This document shows, in pieces, positions 22,301-34,100 of a stretch of DNA of 64,000 nucleotides (position 1 is the first letter of the stretch; each line of letters starts with the position of its first letter). A model generated the notes under the pieces. It did no database searches, was not told the origin of the DNA, and saw only the letters and a program-made list of their open reading frames with translations. The position numbers and the translations under genes are program-made. This DNA comes from Tigriopus japonicus (taxonomy: Eukaryota; Arthropoda; Copepoda; Harpacticoida; Harpacticidae). Location of the stretch: contig CM021316.1 of the NCBI GenBank assembly GCA_010645155.1, forward strand, positions 7,967,788-8,031,787. The letters run 5' to 3'.

Positions 22301-24824
22301 GAGTGATTCTGCTCAATGACATGACCGAGATGGTGGGTGGAGAATTAGAAATTATGCTCATGGACAAGAAGAAGGCTTTGGAGGAGCTTGGAAAAGACAA
22401 GATCATCAATGGGGTTCATTCTGAAATCATCAGTTATGAGAAACCAGGCAAAATGATCTTCGCCCAAGGTTCCGAAATTCTTCATCATGTTACTCAAGTT
22501 AAAAGCGACCACCGGAGGTAAAAAAAAACCTACATATGCGTATTCGAATGCATAATATCTTTTTTTACGCACGTTCAGAAGAAGTTAGAAGCCGGAAAAT
22601 GATTTTATTTCCTAACATTCATCTTTTGCTCAATAATTCTACTTTATCAAATGTAATTAAAGGTCTTCAATAATTTCTGGCGCTCTTGTCTATATTTTAG
22701 AGTTTTGTGTAATGCAAATTTTTGTATTTCTTTGTTTTGCCAATGCTGAAAAGTCCGATTTTTAACCAATGCCAAGAATGTAATTCAATGGAATTCAGTT
22801 TTGACTCAACTTGAGATGATCCAAATCAGTAGGGGTTCCTTTTACGTGCAACTAAAAAGACCAAAACGTGAAATAATAGTACATATAAAAGAGCAAATAA
22901 ACTTCCATGAAATGTCCATTTTGAACAATAGAGTAGTGCAGTCGGACGAATTCAGCTAGGGATTCTAGATCCCAAATTACTAGAGGTGGGTCAGATCTCA
23001 TGCCTTGTCGTTTACAGGTTTGAATTTTGTTTCACGAGGGAAAAGGTCTTTCGAAGCTAGATCCCAGGGTATGAACAAACCAAATCTTTAATCAAGCTCA
23101 GGGAATTTTCAGCAATCATTTATCAAGTTTGATGAAGAGCTGATCAAGTCTTCGACACATGCCTTGCCATTTGGCCCCATGAATCCCTAGCTGAATTCAT
23201 TTGACCAAACTAACCCATTGATCTGGCCCATATAAGTAAAAACAAAAATTGCCAAGTAATTTGCTTGTCCCCGGAATGATTTTTAAAGTTAAAAAATGCA
23301 CAGAATGATCTTTCTTCCTTTAATTGGTCCCATATTACATAAATAATAGTAAATATAGCGGTGACATAAAGTAAGTCAATGTTGGTTTTCAAAAACAGCT
23401 GATCACCAAAAGGTATACTCGAGGATTTTTTTGTGAATCAATTTTGGTAAACTCCAAAATATTAAATATGTGTAAAACTGCAATGTCTGACTTTTTGACG
23501 TTTTGGCTGCACTTCTGTTAGTAAAGTTTCCATTTAGCTGTGTTGGTTGACTTTTTTTGTTATTTCTAAAGATTTGGCCATGTCTCTTTGCGCCAATTGA
23601 TTTGTTTTGAATTTGGTTTTGTGGAGTGGAATATGTTATTGATGTCAAAAGAATTCAAATTTCCAATGAAAAACACTAGTCTTAGCTTAAATGAGTGCAA
23701 AAGACGGATAGTTTATCAGACCAAGGGAAAATATTCAACAAACAGTAAATTTACCCATCCAATTTCAATGTTTCAAGCAATCAATAGCATTTTGAGGTTT
23801 AATATCCCCTGCTGGGGTTGTTTAAGCAATATTTCAAGGAATAAGGAGAAGTCCTGGTTCACTATTTTAATTTTTTCTTAATTTCTGACCCAAAACACAA
23901 GATTCAAGGTTTCAGCGCAAAATCACGTTAAGTGGAATAAAGTGTAAAAAAAACGGCAAAAAGGTAAATTGTGCAAAAAAGAGTTTAAATTAGAAAAAGT
24001 GTATTTGCATGAAAAGTACACCCCTCAAATCACCCTGAACCCTCTGAACTGATTTTAAAATGATGCCTTTTTGAAGGCAATTGCCTCGAAATCACAAATA
24101 AAGTGATTTATTTTCCTGAATTATTAGTTTTCATCATATCAAAACTCAGCAATGCTCGCCAGATATAATTGCAATTTCAATGTTCATCCACATTTAAACC
24201 CAAGACTAATACCTTCCAAATACCTTTTAGAATATCCATGATCATGGCCTACTCTCCAGCGAATGCGTTCCAGCCACCCAAGTCAGTTTTGGCAACAAAT
24301 CGGAGGGTAGATCAAGTTCACAACTTAGGAGATTACGAATATTTCCGCGAAAAGTCCTGGCAATGCTCTCATGCTCTCAAATATTACACCGAGAACATCC
24401 AATACACGTGAGTTCACTCTTTATATTTACACAACAAGCTTGGCCAAGACCAGATTGAAATCATGATGCATGATGCACTCACTCGCTGCATCTCCAACGG
24501 AATCCATATCTGTCGTCATCTTCTCCTAAAAAGGTCGGGAGATCTCCGAGGAGCTCACAGTTTATCTTGAACAAAAGTCGTCTGAGATCAATGGAATCTC
24601 GAAGGAAATAGAAGCATTCACTGTCGTCTCATTTCAGCAACGATGGCCATTTCTTGGCACGAAAACTAAAAGTCATCGCCGAGGAGTTAAATCGGGCAGC
24701 CGATATCCTGGATAGCAAAGTGGATGACATGATCAAAATGTACGACGAGGTCAATAAGACTGTCTCCACGGATTATACCGCGTGGTACAAGAACAATGTC
24801 CAAACCAAGCAAATCGGTGCTTAA
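19321..24824 (+). CDS. Fe(II)/2-oxoglutarate-dependent oxygenase, 386 aa, five exons
   Basis: Exons are 19321-19593, 20885-21112, 22222-22517, 24231-24407 and 24638-24824, all joined by GT-AG introns that keep the frame (phases 0, 0, 2 and 2). The ATG is fixed by an in-frame TGA two codons upstream. The iron-binding triad is visible as H186-x-D188 (in NWHWDSVAYTG) and H256 (in ILHHVTQV), with an arginine near 266 (RRISMIMAY) placed to bind 2-oxoglutarate. This is the double-stranded beta-helix fold used to hydroxylate or demethylate substrates with O2 and 2-oxoglutarate. The C-terminal part (about 325-386) is a charged helix (AEELNRAADILDSKVDDM). The substrate is unknown. No signal peptide or membrane segment is seen, so a cytosolic or nuclear enzyme is likely. 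Introns 2 and 3 carry repeat insertions. An alternative last exon is described separately at 24998-25137. Confidence 0.9.
19594..20884 (+). other. intron 1 of the oxygenase gene
   Basis: The intron begins CAG|GTAATG and ends TCTGATTTCAG. It contains no recognised gene or complete element. Confidence 0.85.
21140..21578. mobile_element. fold-back MITE inside oxygenase intron 2 (about 439 bp)
   Basis: The left arm (21140-21290) and right arm (about 21425-21578) are diverged reverse complements. The outer parts share GGGCTCACGGTGTTT with the complement of AACACCGTGGGCTC. The inner parts share AATGGGGAAAGGCTTTACTT and CTAAATACCTATT with their complements. A single-arm relative occurs at 13934-14075, so this is a dispersed family. 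There is no coding capacity. The target duplication is unclear. Confidence 0.75.
22948..23198. mobile_element. 251-bp MITE-like element inside oxygenase intron 3
   Basis: The 18-bp ends GAATTCAGCTAGGGATTC (22948-22965) and GAATCCCTAGCTGAATTC (23181-23198) are perfect reverse complements. The interior is non-coding. The 18-base perfect match separated by about 215 bp is unlikely by chance, but the target duplication and family are unknown. Confidence 0.6.
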
Positions 24825-24997
24825 ATCCCGGAACCATCCATTTGACGAGTCACTAAACCTTAGACTTCATACTAAAACTTGAACCTGATTTTCTCAAGAT
24901 GATATTTTCCGTGTCTGACACGGGTGGCAACGAAAAGTTCTTGTGCTTTTCCGTTCTTACGGCTTTTTAACCTGAATGACCATAGTTCCTCCTTCAG

Positions 24998-25137
24998 GTG
25001 GGGCTCCAGCTTTGTCGGATGGCTTCATGCCCGCTTTCATCCGAGGTGCAAATGAATTTACTCCCCGGGAGACTGCCATAAATCAGCAACAGACCCTTCA
25101 AAAATCAACCAAAAGCCCTCGCAGTTACAGATCTTGA
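24998..25137 (+). CDS. possible alternative last exon of the oxygenase gene
   Basis: A splice from 24816 (ATCG|GTGCTT) to 24998 (CTCCTTCAG|GTGGGG) removes the GCT TAA ending. The frame then continues for 46 codons to a TGA at 25135-25137. The added sequence reads GGAPALSDGFMPAFIRGA and onward, and the protein would be 430 residues. The new stop lies just 26 bp before the polyadenylation signal. The donor is weaker than consensus, so the exon may instead be 3' untranslated sequence. The evidence is frame continuity and the splice site only. Confidence 0.45.
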
Positions 25138-25162
25138 GCTCAACCATCATACCATCCACATG

Positions 25163-25172
25163 AATAAATAAA
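25163..25172 (+). terminator. polyadenylation signal of the oxygenase gene
   Basis: Two overlapping AATAAA hexamers occur 26 bp after the alternative stop and about 340 bp after the main stop. Cleavage is expected about 10-30 bp downstream. Confidence 0.75.
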
Positions 25173-25237
25173 ATTTACACTAGAGACATTGTTTCCAACA
25201 TTATTTAGCCTTTGGGCTACTCGGTACTCACTGACGT

Positions 25238-25270
25238 ATATAAGAGAGAGAGAGAGCGAACGAACGAACG
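25238..25270 (+). promoter_or_regulatory. TATA-like box with GA and CGAA repeats
   Basis: TATATAAG at 25238-25245 is followed at once by seven GA repeats (about 25243-25256) and then CGAACGAACGAACG. A TATA motif plus GA repeats, the binding sites of GAGA-type factors, is a typical arthropod core-promoter arrangement. It could serve the small frame at 25319-25561 or the 5' untranslated region of the large gene downstream. No transcript data are available. Confidence 0.4.
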
Positions 25271-25318
25271 GATTTCGAGATGGGGTGAAATTACAGTTAT
25301 TGACATTCTTCGCCTTGC

Positions 25319-25561
25319 ATGTTGAAAGTCCATAGCAGATTCACACTGAGGCTCAAATGGGCCATCTATCTCTTAGAGGAGGAGGACATGAAGTCTCACT
25401 TCATTCACAATAGGGCCAACTCTTATGTCCAGTCCATTATTATTGTCTCTAGTTACCCGTTCAGTAGATCGTTGGTCCGGGGTATCTTTGAGCTGGATTC
25501 CAGTTCTCAAATTGGTTTTCTGATGAAGAGCTTAGTATTTATGGTAAAAAAGACGTTTTGA
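25319..25561 (+). CDS. small open frame of unknown status (80 codons)
   Basis: The frame starts at ATG 75-80 bp after the TATA-like box and ends at TGA. The product begins MLKVHSRFTLRLKWAIYLLE and has no recognised domain; a hydrophobic patch (SIIIVSSYPF) lies mid-way. It may be a chance frame or an upstream open frame in the leader of the large gene. Confidence 0.2.
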   Translation: MLKVHSRFTLRLKWAIYLLEEEDMKSHFIHNRANSYVQSIIIVSSYPFSRSLVRGIFELDSSSQIGFLMKSLVFMVKKTF

Positions 25562-26692
25562 ATATCAAGCCAAGGACAGGATTTGAGGGGGAGAAAGATG
25601 CTTGAAAATGCATTGGAGACGTACGTAATTTGAAGTCATATGTCAAGCATGGGACAAACAAATCTCGCCAGAAGCTTGAATTTTGATGCAGCCAGATGTT
25701 TTAATTGCAGCTCTTTCAGCAACCTCTCATTTGGATGTGGATAACGGCTGAGAGGCAAAAAACAAAACAACCGATGATTACCAGACGCTTTGATGTTTAG
25801 GAGTCCACTTAATGAGACAGGCAAAATTGTCTCAGAGTGTAGCAATTTTCAACGAGTCCATCGGAGAGGGAGGAGAAGTTGTCCAAAAATGCTTCGGAAC
25901 TATTGAAATAAACATGCCACTGAACAGCTTATGATTGATTGGACAGCCAATTTTTGATCCGACAAAACTGAATTTAATGGCCTTGAAGGAATAGGACGAG
26001 GGGTAGCGAGCTCGTAACGAAATGGGGGAAAAGGAAGCCATTTCTGTTTATGGAGAGGGCTTGGATCTCTCTTTCTTTCGCTTGAAGATGCAAGGAGAGG
26101 AGTCATTTTAGCAGTAGACCAACGATGGCTCAAGTCATGTATGCATAAATGCCACTCATAAATTCAAGGAGAATTGCTATTTGCCCCTCTCTCGAAAATT
26201 CAAAGCTGACTCTCAAGCCCTTTTCCAGCTATGGCCAACTTAGCCCGCAAACACACTATTGTTTCGCCCGTGGCAGCGAATTTACCGAACGACCGGTTCA
26301 TCTTTATCGGAACCCACTTTTAAACCGGCTGTCTCCGTTTGAGACACCGTCAGAGACGTCTTTGAAGGTGCGATAAACACTCACGAGCAAAAGCGAGGTT
26401 CGTGAGCGCGCTCGTCTTCATAGCGAGTGATCTCGTTGACAAGAACAAAATCCGCACGAACGAACGAAAGATCGGCCCGCAGAACGAGGAGACCATGAGG
26501 GTTGGGATGGATTCGAGAAAATCACCCTGGGATGAATCCCAAGGAACAAAACAAACAGTTGCGAGGAATGGAGAGTCGGGGAGAGAACGAGAGTCCATCC
26601 TTTGAATGGTATTGATCCATCCGAAGCGGGTGGGTGACTCAGTAGAGTGAGTGAATGAGCGTGTCCATGTGGTTGTGAGGTTATCGTTGAAA
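25562..26692 (+). other. upstream region and probable 5' untranslated leader of exon 1A
   Basis: No coding feature on the + strand. The 205-codon minus-strand frame at 26350-26964 overlaps exon 1A in antisense and is treated as a shadow. The sequence becomes richer in CG near 26380-26600, which fits a promoter-proximal region. Confidence 0.4.
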
Positions 26693-28146
26693 ATGGTGGG
26701 TTTCTTGAGGCTGTGCCAACATTTTGCCAAACGAAAACTTGCTACTAACAAGGACAATGAGAGTGAGACCAGCCCGGCCAAGAAGGCCAAAGTGGAGGTG
26801 AAGGAAGATCTGGATGAGGAGAAGAAGATTCTCAACCTTGGGCTGAAAGTTGAAAGATTGCCCATCAAAAAGGATGTGGAGACAAGTGAAGCCGGAATAT
26901 GGCACCTCAAACCAGGTTTCGAGTTTGGCCTGAAAGAAGATAAGAAGGACGATTTTGAAGCCAAACCTCAGTTGAGTGCCGATAAGCTGGGTTTGACTAA
27001 AGTGTTGGCCAAGGTTAACGGTGAGCCAGTGGTTATAGGTCACCAAAATCATGGCAACAACGATGAAGAAGGAGAGGTTGATGGCGATGACGACGTGCAG
27101 GTTGTGTCTCAATTCATCGAATTGGAAAAGTTAGTGGCGGACACCAAATTCACGACCCAAGAGGAAAGAGACCTTTGGTTGGATGAGCTCAATGAGGCCA
27201 TAGTGGACTGTGATAATGATGATTCGACGTCCAATTATGTGGATGTGTGCTTCTACAAGCCCCTCGATGTGCCTCTGGACATTTGTGATAAACCGATCTC
27301 GTCTTCCTCAGGGACCATTGCAAGACAATTCATCCCATCCTGTCCGAGCCATCAAAACACGATGGACGAGATCGTCGACGTCGAAACCCTCGTCCCCATC
27401 CCTGACATTGGTCAGACTCAGGACCCGAATGTCTTCCTCCAAAGCTACTTTAATCCGCTCTGTCAGAATTTCTTCCCTTTTCATAAGGACTTAGATCAAA
27501 ATGAGTCAGAGGCTGAAATGAATGATAATGGAACTGCTGCCAACGCCAACGAATCGTCATCGGTGGCACTGCCGTCATCCTCCGGAGCTCGAGGTATGGA
27601 GAAAGAAATTCCGTTGATATGGATAGATGATGAGAGCGATAGTGTCAAACCAACGAAATGTGGGACCGTGCCGACAAAGCCAGTGGCCAAAGGTTCACCT
27701 CCTTCCATCCAAAGTGTTACCATTCCCTGGCAAGAAACTTCTCTGATAAGGAATTACGAGATTTTACTCTCGCAGCACTTTTCCTCCAGGCTCAACGTGG
27801 ACGTCAGACATTGCTCGGGAGATACTTCCACGATCCAATTGACAAATTTCATTACTCCCAAGACAACCTTCCACCCAGTTGTCGAGACCGCGAGTCATGA
27901 CTTTCTTTATCCAGTTTCAAGCTTGAATGGGCAGTTTCCAACCCTCGAGAATCAAGTCCAAGAAGAGGAGCTCTTCAAGCACAAAAGAAAGGCCAAAAAG
28001 GGGAAAAAGAAGCGAAAGTGCAAAAGGCGACATTGCAAGAAGTGTAAACGGCGAAAATCCAAATCCAAACAAGCTCGAGAGAGTAGTGAGTTCATCAACG
28101 CTATTCAAGATTCGGCGGCTCCTTTGCCAATTTGTGAAAGAACAAG
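26693..28146 (+). CDS. exon 1A of a large unidentified gene (484 codons, nuclear-type protein)
   Basis: The first ATG in the frame is at 26693 in good context (GAAAATGG); the frame is also open 14 codons upstream without ATG. The protein has a basic patch SPAKKAKVEVKED near residues 27-39. An acidic stretch of repeated D/E (about 122-134) and a short helical segment (EERDLWLDELNEAIVD, about 157-172) follow. A strongly basic cluster lies at about 429-460 (KHKRKAKKGKKKRKCKRR and beyond) with two CxxC-like cysteine pairs. This suggests a nuclear protein. The exon ends ACA AG|GTAAGAG, a near-perfect 5' splice site. Reading through would give TAA immediately, so a 485-residue unspliced form is also possible. 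Splicing in phase 2 to 62493 would extend the protein with the shared exons. No family was recognised. Confidence 0.8.
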
Positions 28147-31100
28147 GTAAGAGAAGGTTATTTGATGACGTGGGTGCGGGAGGGGATTAACATTCTAAAT
28201 GGAGATAAAACTTGTAATTGTCACCAGTAGTTCTTGTACCAATACTTTTAGGTCCAAAATTGCCAAGATATCGAAAATCATTCCACTAAAGCATCTCTAA
28301 CCATAACAGGTGGCAAAACTGTGTTTATGCATTTTTCTCATACTTCTAAACATCGTGAATCTACCCACAGATTTCAAGGCAAGCAGCTCTAAAAGCAGCC
28401 TACATGTTGCTCGTCATCATATTTTTTTGCAAAACCATTACTGCAAACTTCCCGATTGACAGAGATAACTTTTCTAATGCACATGGCACCCAGGTGAATA
28501 ATGGTCTCATCTCATACCTGAATGTTGGGTGTGACCTCCTAGCAGTCAGTCTGAAGAGCACTGAAGATTAACATCGCATAAAAAGTGGTTCATTCGTTTC
28601 CCACAAAGCGAATCAATGGCGTTATCCACTTTAGAAATGGCACTTCCTCTCCTGAGCTCGTGCAAATGATCATTAGGGCGAGAAATGTCTTCCAAAAAAT
28701 CTGCAAGTTTGGCAAAAATAGAAGCTCCCACGGAAATGTTCAAATTTTATCACCCTCTTTTGAGGCTCTCTTGTTCTTTCTTCAGAGCCATCCTCTTCAG
28801 AACGGCTTAGTGTTATCAAATCTTGCCATCGCAAGGCGTCATTTTGTGGCTGAAGGGCTTAATTTATGCAATCTAGGTAATGGGCAATTAAGTACTCATA
28901 AATTATATTTATGCTACCGATTCCCCTGTCTTGGTAAGTCTACCACGTTACACTGGTTCTAAGGTGGCATCTACTGTCAAGAAACCAGACGTTTTCTGCA
29001 TTTCTCTTCCTATGTGTTTAACATTGAAAGGATTGGGTGAAATGAGAGGCGATTTTGGCCAACCTCTGAGAATCGATCTAATACGGGAATCAATTGCAGC
29101 TGTCCAAATAATGTCATTTGGTTGTTTTCGCACCTTCCACACATCCTTTTGTGGGGTTGCAAGATGTACTCAATAATGACCCTTTTATTTTACTCACTCA
29201 GTCAGTGCATAGATAAAGCCCTTATCAGAGTGACAATCGGCATGAAATGTCACTCCCCCTCACCTATTGTAAAGTTGGAACAATGGGACGAACACAATGT
29301 CTTGACGGAGGAAACAGAATTCACGGATTTCATTCCTGGAAATGTCAGTCTTAATGAACGAGGTCGGACAGCCAGGCGTAATTTTGGAGTCAAAAAGCCC
29401 TAAAAAAGTATGGGTTTTCTGTGGCGACATGAAAAGCTGACTCAAGGTTCTAATCATAGACATGTTCCTGGGATATGTCTCTGAAATCAAATAAAATCCG
29501 AACCTGAGCTTCAGTTGAGGTTTTTTTCCTTTCCTTTCTGCTTTTGTCCATGACCGCTTCCTTCAATTCATAAAACGTTTAGAGACCTCTTTTACGGAGG
29601 TTTCACAATTACTTGTCTTAAGACTAACTGATTAGATGTGCTCCACATGGAATACCATTAATTTACAAACATCAACATTGTCCATCACCGGAAGTTGCAC
29701 TCCTAAACCATATGGTACCACTAAGGTTTAGCACGTAACAAGGTCCATGCATCCAGATGTCCACAACGAATTTCAAAAGAGGGTATCACCAAGAATAAGA
29801 ATCATGTGAGGCCACTGGATGTCATTCAAAAAAAAATCTTGTTACCTGTCTTCTCCCTGCCTGAGTAAACACTCCACAAAAAGCCGTGCCAGCAAAAAAA
29901 AGTAGTCTCGCTCTCACCCCACTGTGAGCAAATCACATACACTCACAGGCTCCGATTCCACCCCACAATTTTTGATCAAATGATTTGGTCGGACAAAAAG
30001 GCCAGGTTTTGACCAGAATTTTGACGCGAATGGAAGAATGAAACACATTATTTCTTACCAACCTGATGTCACGTCACCACCACCGACATCACTCATGGAG
30101 ACTTTGCAGTGGTTCTTAAGGAGAGAGGGGACGAGTCCGGGACTCATCAAAGGTGGTTGGGTTGTCACTCGAACTTGGCTTTGGTCATGCACGAAGTTTC
30201 TCAGCTGGAGCTTACAGAAAGATACAACGCTACATTAGTGCTCTATGCGGGTGGATATACCGTGTAGTCTCCATTTCCCCATATTGCTAAATATGAGATG
30301 ACGGGATGAGACGATCCTTTCCGAGGCTTAATTTATGCATAAATGTAAATGGCACACGCTTCGCATGTCCATGGAGCTCGAATGTCACGCAAACATCGGA
30401 ATCTATTTTCATGGTAAAGGCGTGGCGGGTCGTGGGTCAAAGTTGGAAATGCTTGGTAAGATTTCCGAGGTGTCTGTCAAAGGGTCAGACTCGTTGGTCT
30501 TTTGCTCCTGTTGTGCGTGTCCTCGAAATGATGGTCAGCATTGATCAAACCCTTGGAGAAACCGATTTTTATGGGCCCGGATTGCCTTTTGTAAACATTG
30601 TAAATGTTGATCCGCGTTTCAAGGGGTGGGCCAATTAAAGGCCTCTATTGTAATGCAAACGTGTTTTCGATTCGAAGTATGTGCAGAGTCCGTAAGTTCA
30701 GCTCTTACACGGAATTTTTATGGCCTGGGAAGATGGCTTGGAAGGGCAATCAAGGTAGAGAGATCAAATACGTTTCGTGGCAACTCGGTAGTTGTGTAGA
30801 TGGATAGACGGACGTACAGATCTTGATCTTCCATCGTGTTATGTTGGATACTCACTCAACAAGGTGATCGACTATAATTTTCGAAGAAATGAAATTAGTG
30901 TCACTCCAAGGGCTTGTTACTCCGGTAAAGGTTTGCCGCATTGAGGCTCATAATTCTTTTTTTGTGCACCAAGAAATGTCACTCAGGATTTGAGATGTTC
31001 GTGACGACCAAATTATCGACTCCTTTTCGAAGTCCTTCCTTCTAGTCTTCTACCACTGGTAAAAAGAAGAATGGAAGACAAAAACCGAATGGGCCCTCAA

Positions 31101-34100
31101 ACCGTCTTTTGGGTTCAATGTCCATGGCCTCTTCTGCCGTCATAAGGGTGATGAATCACTCATTAGCAGGGTTGAAAACTGATGGAAAGCAGGCGGAAAC
31201 GGCTATTTACAAATTCAAATCAGGGTGACCGAGATTCGATTCATCTCAGTGCTTAAAAGAGTTGGGGTGCATGAATGTTAGTGTGTGAATTATAGCTTTT
31301 TGGAACAAGCCATGAAACACCAAGCAACGGACACCGCGGTGGAACGAAAGCATCAATGACAACCGCTCATCATGTGAGTTTCAACAAGAAATGGTTGACC
31401 AATGATCCTGCCTCCCTCCCCTCGTTGTCCCGCTCTCCTAGGGTTCAACTGTTCAAGTCAGGGTCACCCTCTCCTAATTATTGTTTGCCCACTTCTTATC
31501 CCAATTATGTTTTTATGTCCATAACGACAACGTTCCCACACTTCTAAATATGGAACGGGGACGTTATCTTAATATGGTTTACATATTTGGAAATTCGGGA
31601 TAGTGATGTTTTTTGTGCACGTGCCTATTTTTTGATTTCGGAAGCGACGGATTCAAAAACAATTCGGTCGGGAATAGAAATTTTATGAGAGATCCATATC
31701 ACTCGTTTTTTTCCTTCATAAAAGCGGCATTTGCATAAAACCTCTCGCCTTAAGCCCCTTCATTTAAATTGTATCCACTTCGAAGTCGCTCCTTGCGGAG
31801 TCAGATAAAACGGGAAGGCTGATTGGAAAGTGACTCGCGGGGCAAGAGTTTTGAATTTGGTCTTGGGATATTTTTTGATATATGACTTGTCAATGGTAAT
31901 CCGAAGCATTTCCTGAAAAGGGAGGGGATTGCGGTTTGACAGATATGAATTCATATTTTCTTCAATGTGAAAGAAATGTCCTGGATCAGGGAGATACACG
32001 TGAACATGGATGTGCCGGATCCGAGTTGCTTTTTATCGCATTTCCTCTTTGCCAAGACTTTCGGGGAGCTGGATGGTTGGTTGGTTTAGTTGACAATGGT
32101 TGCCCTTGTGTTAATTTAAACTGCCAGGTCTCAGTCATGCTTCGTCTTGTTGACATGGGCTTCCATGTTCCCACGAATGAATGGGATTTGTATGGAAGGC
32201 ATCAGTTGAATGGCGGATTTTGACGGGAGGATACGTCGAGTTTATTCTGTAAATTGATTCTCCGTGTGCGAATGTCAATCACTAGAAATTGAATACGCAA
32301 CACTTGCCAGCTTTCCCTGATGTTGAAATTTAAACCCGCACTTCCACTTCTTCTTCTTGTCATCCTCCCAATAGGCTGGTCACATTTGAAATCGATATTC
32401 CCCTGAGGATTACTAGATTAAGTTGTAGTACTTCTCTGTTATTGTATTGAATGATGCCGTGTCGCTTTGACGTGGTAGCTTTGACCATGGTTCGGGTCAT
32501 TCTGGTTCGATTTAATGAGAGCCAGGATGTCGCCGAGAAATAAATTCCAATCACTGACCTATTGGGAAGGAAGGCCATAAAGCCATCACCAAACCGCCAT
32601 TTTTGGCGATCTTCAATGACATGAGAGCCGGTGAGAAATGGTGGATGGTCGGAGGAATTTTGATATCATCCATCCAGCCCATATCAGTTGGAATCTTGGG
32701 GTCTTTTTGAGCATTTTTTGATCGAAAAAGGAGACAGGACTGACACACTTTTTCCACTCCGAATTGTGTTGCTTTGCTTTGGAAGGACTTCATTTTGAAG
32801 AATCCAATGAAGACGACCATTCATCAGGGTTTACAATTATTGTGTCATGCCTCTCAAGCGAACATTGAATCCTTCTTTGCTAAATGACTTTATGAGGGCG
32901 GTAAAAGCTCTCGCTCTGGAAAGCGGGAAAGACGACCGAAACGCCGAAACCCAAATCCAGAACTTCAAAAGAACAAAAACATTCGATCCGCCCAATTGTG
33001 GACACGAGAAAGAGTTGCTCGTCTGACCGGAAATTCGCTTGCCCGGATGCTGCAAACCAATCCATGGGTGGGACAATGAGCAAAATCGAAACCAGACCCA
33101 ATGACTATTTACATGGTCTGTCGGTGAGCTGATAAACGATGGGATTCTCTAATAAAACGGTGCCCTAATGATCTCGAGTCAAAGGTATCCATCCATCCCG
33201 AAAGCGCGAGCTCCCAGTTCTGTAACAGTGGGGAATAAAGAAAAGTAATCTTCCGACAAGTCACAGATGAGAGATGGATGACCTATGGCGTGTCCAATTA
33301 ACTTTCGCACTTCTGAGGAGAAATTGGCCGATTGTTGCTTTGCTGTTCCTTACTTATTCCCCCTCGCTCATGACTCATCATTCATTCATTTGTTCCTTTA
33401 CACATTCTTTCCGAGATTGACGTCATTTTGGGTGATTTAATTTTTTTTTCATCTACGCCAATTCTATTCTAAACTATTATATAAAGATTGCTGTTCAACT
33501 TGTTCTTCCATATTTTTTAGCTACTTGCCTAATTAAGTCCAACGAACCTCTTATTCAGTCATGGTTTATCCCCCCTGGGGAACCGCTTTGTGGTTGGATC
33601 AATGATTAAATTTGGCACAGATGCCAGGTTTTCGACCAAACAAATCTGATTTTTTGGCTACTAAACACTGATTATATACAATACAGATGCCAATTGGTGG
33701 GATCATCCATCACTTCTTGTCCCGACCAAAAGCTTCCAAACCATTAGAACTATGTAAGCCAATCTGAACATATTGAGCCAACGGGAAGAAAATCTCAGAG
33801 GAGGAGGAGGAGGGTGGTTGTAAAAAATGGCAAATTTCCCCCTGGTCTCCGACCAAGGATTCGAACGGGGTAATTAACTACGGTCATAACCATTTCATGG
33901 GACCAACCATCTTGTAAGAAGGTCCACTCATTTACTTAGACATCTTCCACAATGGAGCTTAAACCATGGCACGACAAATTTTAAAACCGGTAAAAACGAC
34001 CAAAGGATCGAGTCTTCAGGGTGTAATAAGACGAAGAAAAAAGTTGCTGCAATGGTGGTGAATACAAAATTTTCATACGAAGGTTTTTCTTAGAAATATG

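Noticed and set aside
24535..24637. Open frame just upstream of oxygenase exon 5 (EISEELTVYLEQ-like)
   Set aside because: Including it would put the conserved exon 5 out of frame. The spliced junction 24407 to 24638 keeps the frame.
26350..26964. 204-codon minus-strand open frame
   Set aside because: It overlaps exon 1A in antisense, has a serine/leucine/phenylalanine-rich composition typical of the reverse strand of an acidic-lysine coding region, and shows no domain.
33840..33905. Possible tRNA on the minus strand because of a GGATTCGAAC box
   Set aside because: The bases on either side of the box cannot form a T stem and no anticodon or acceptor stem pairs around it.
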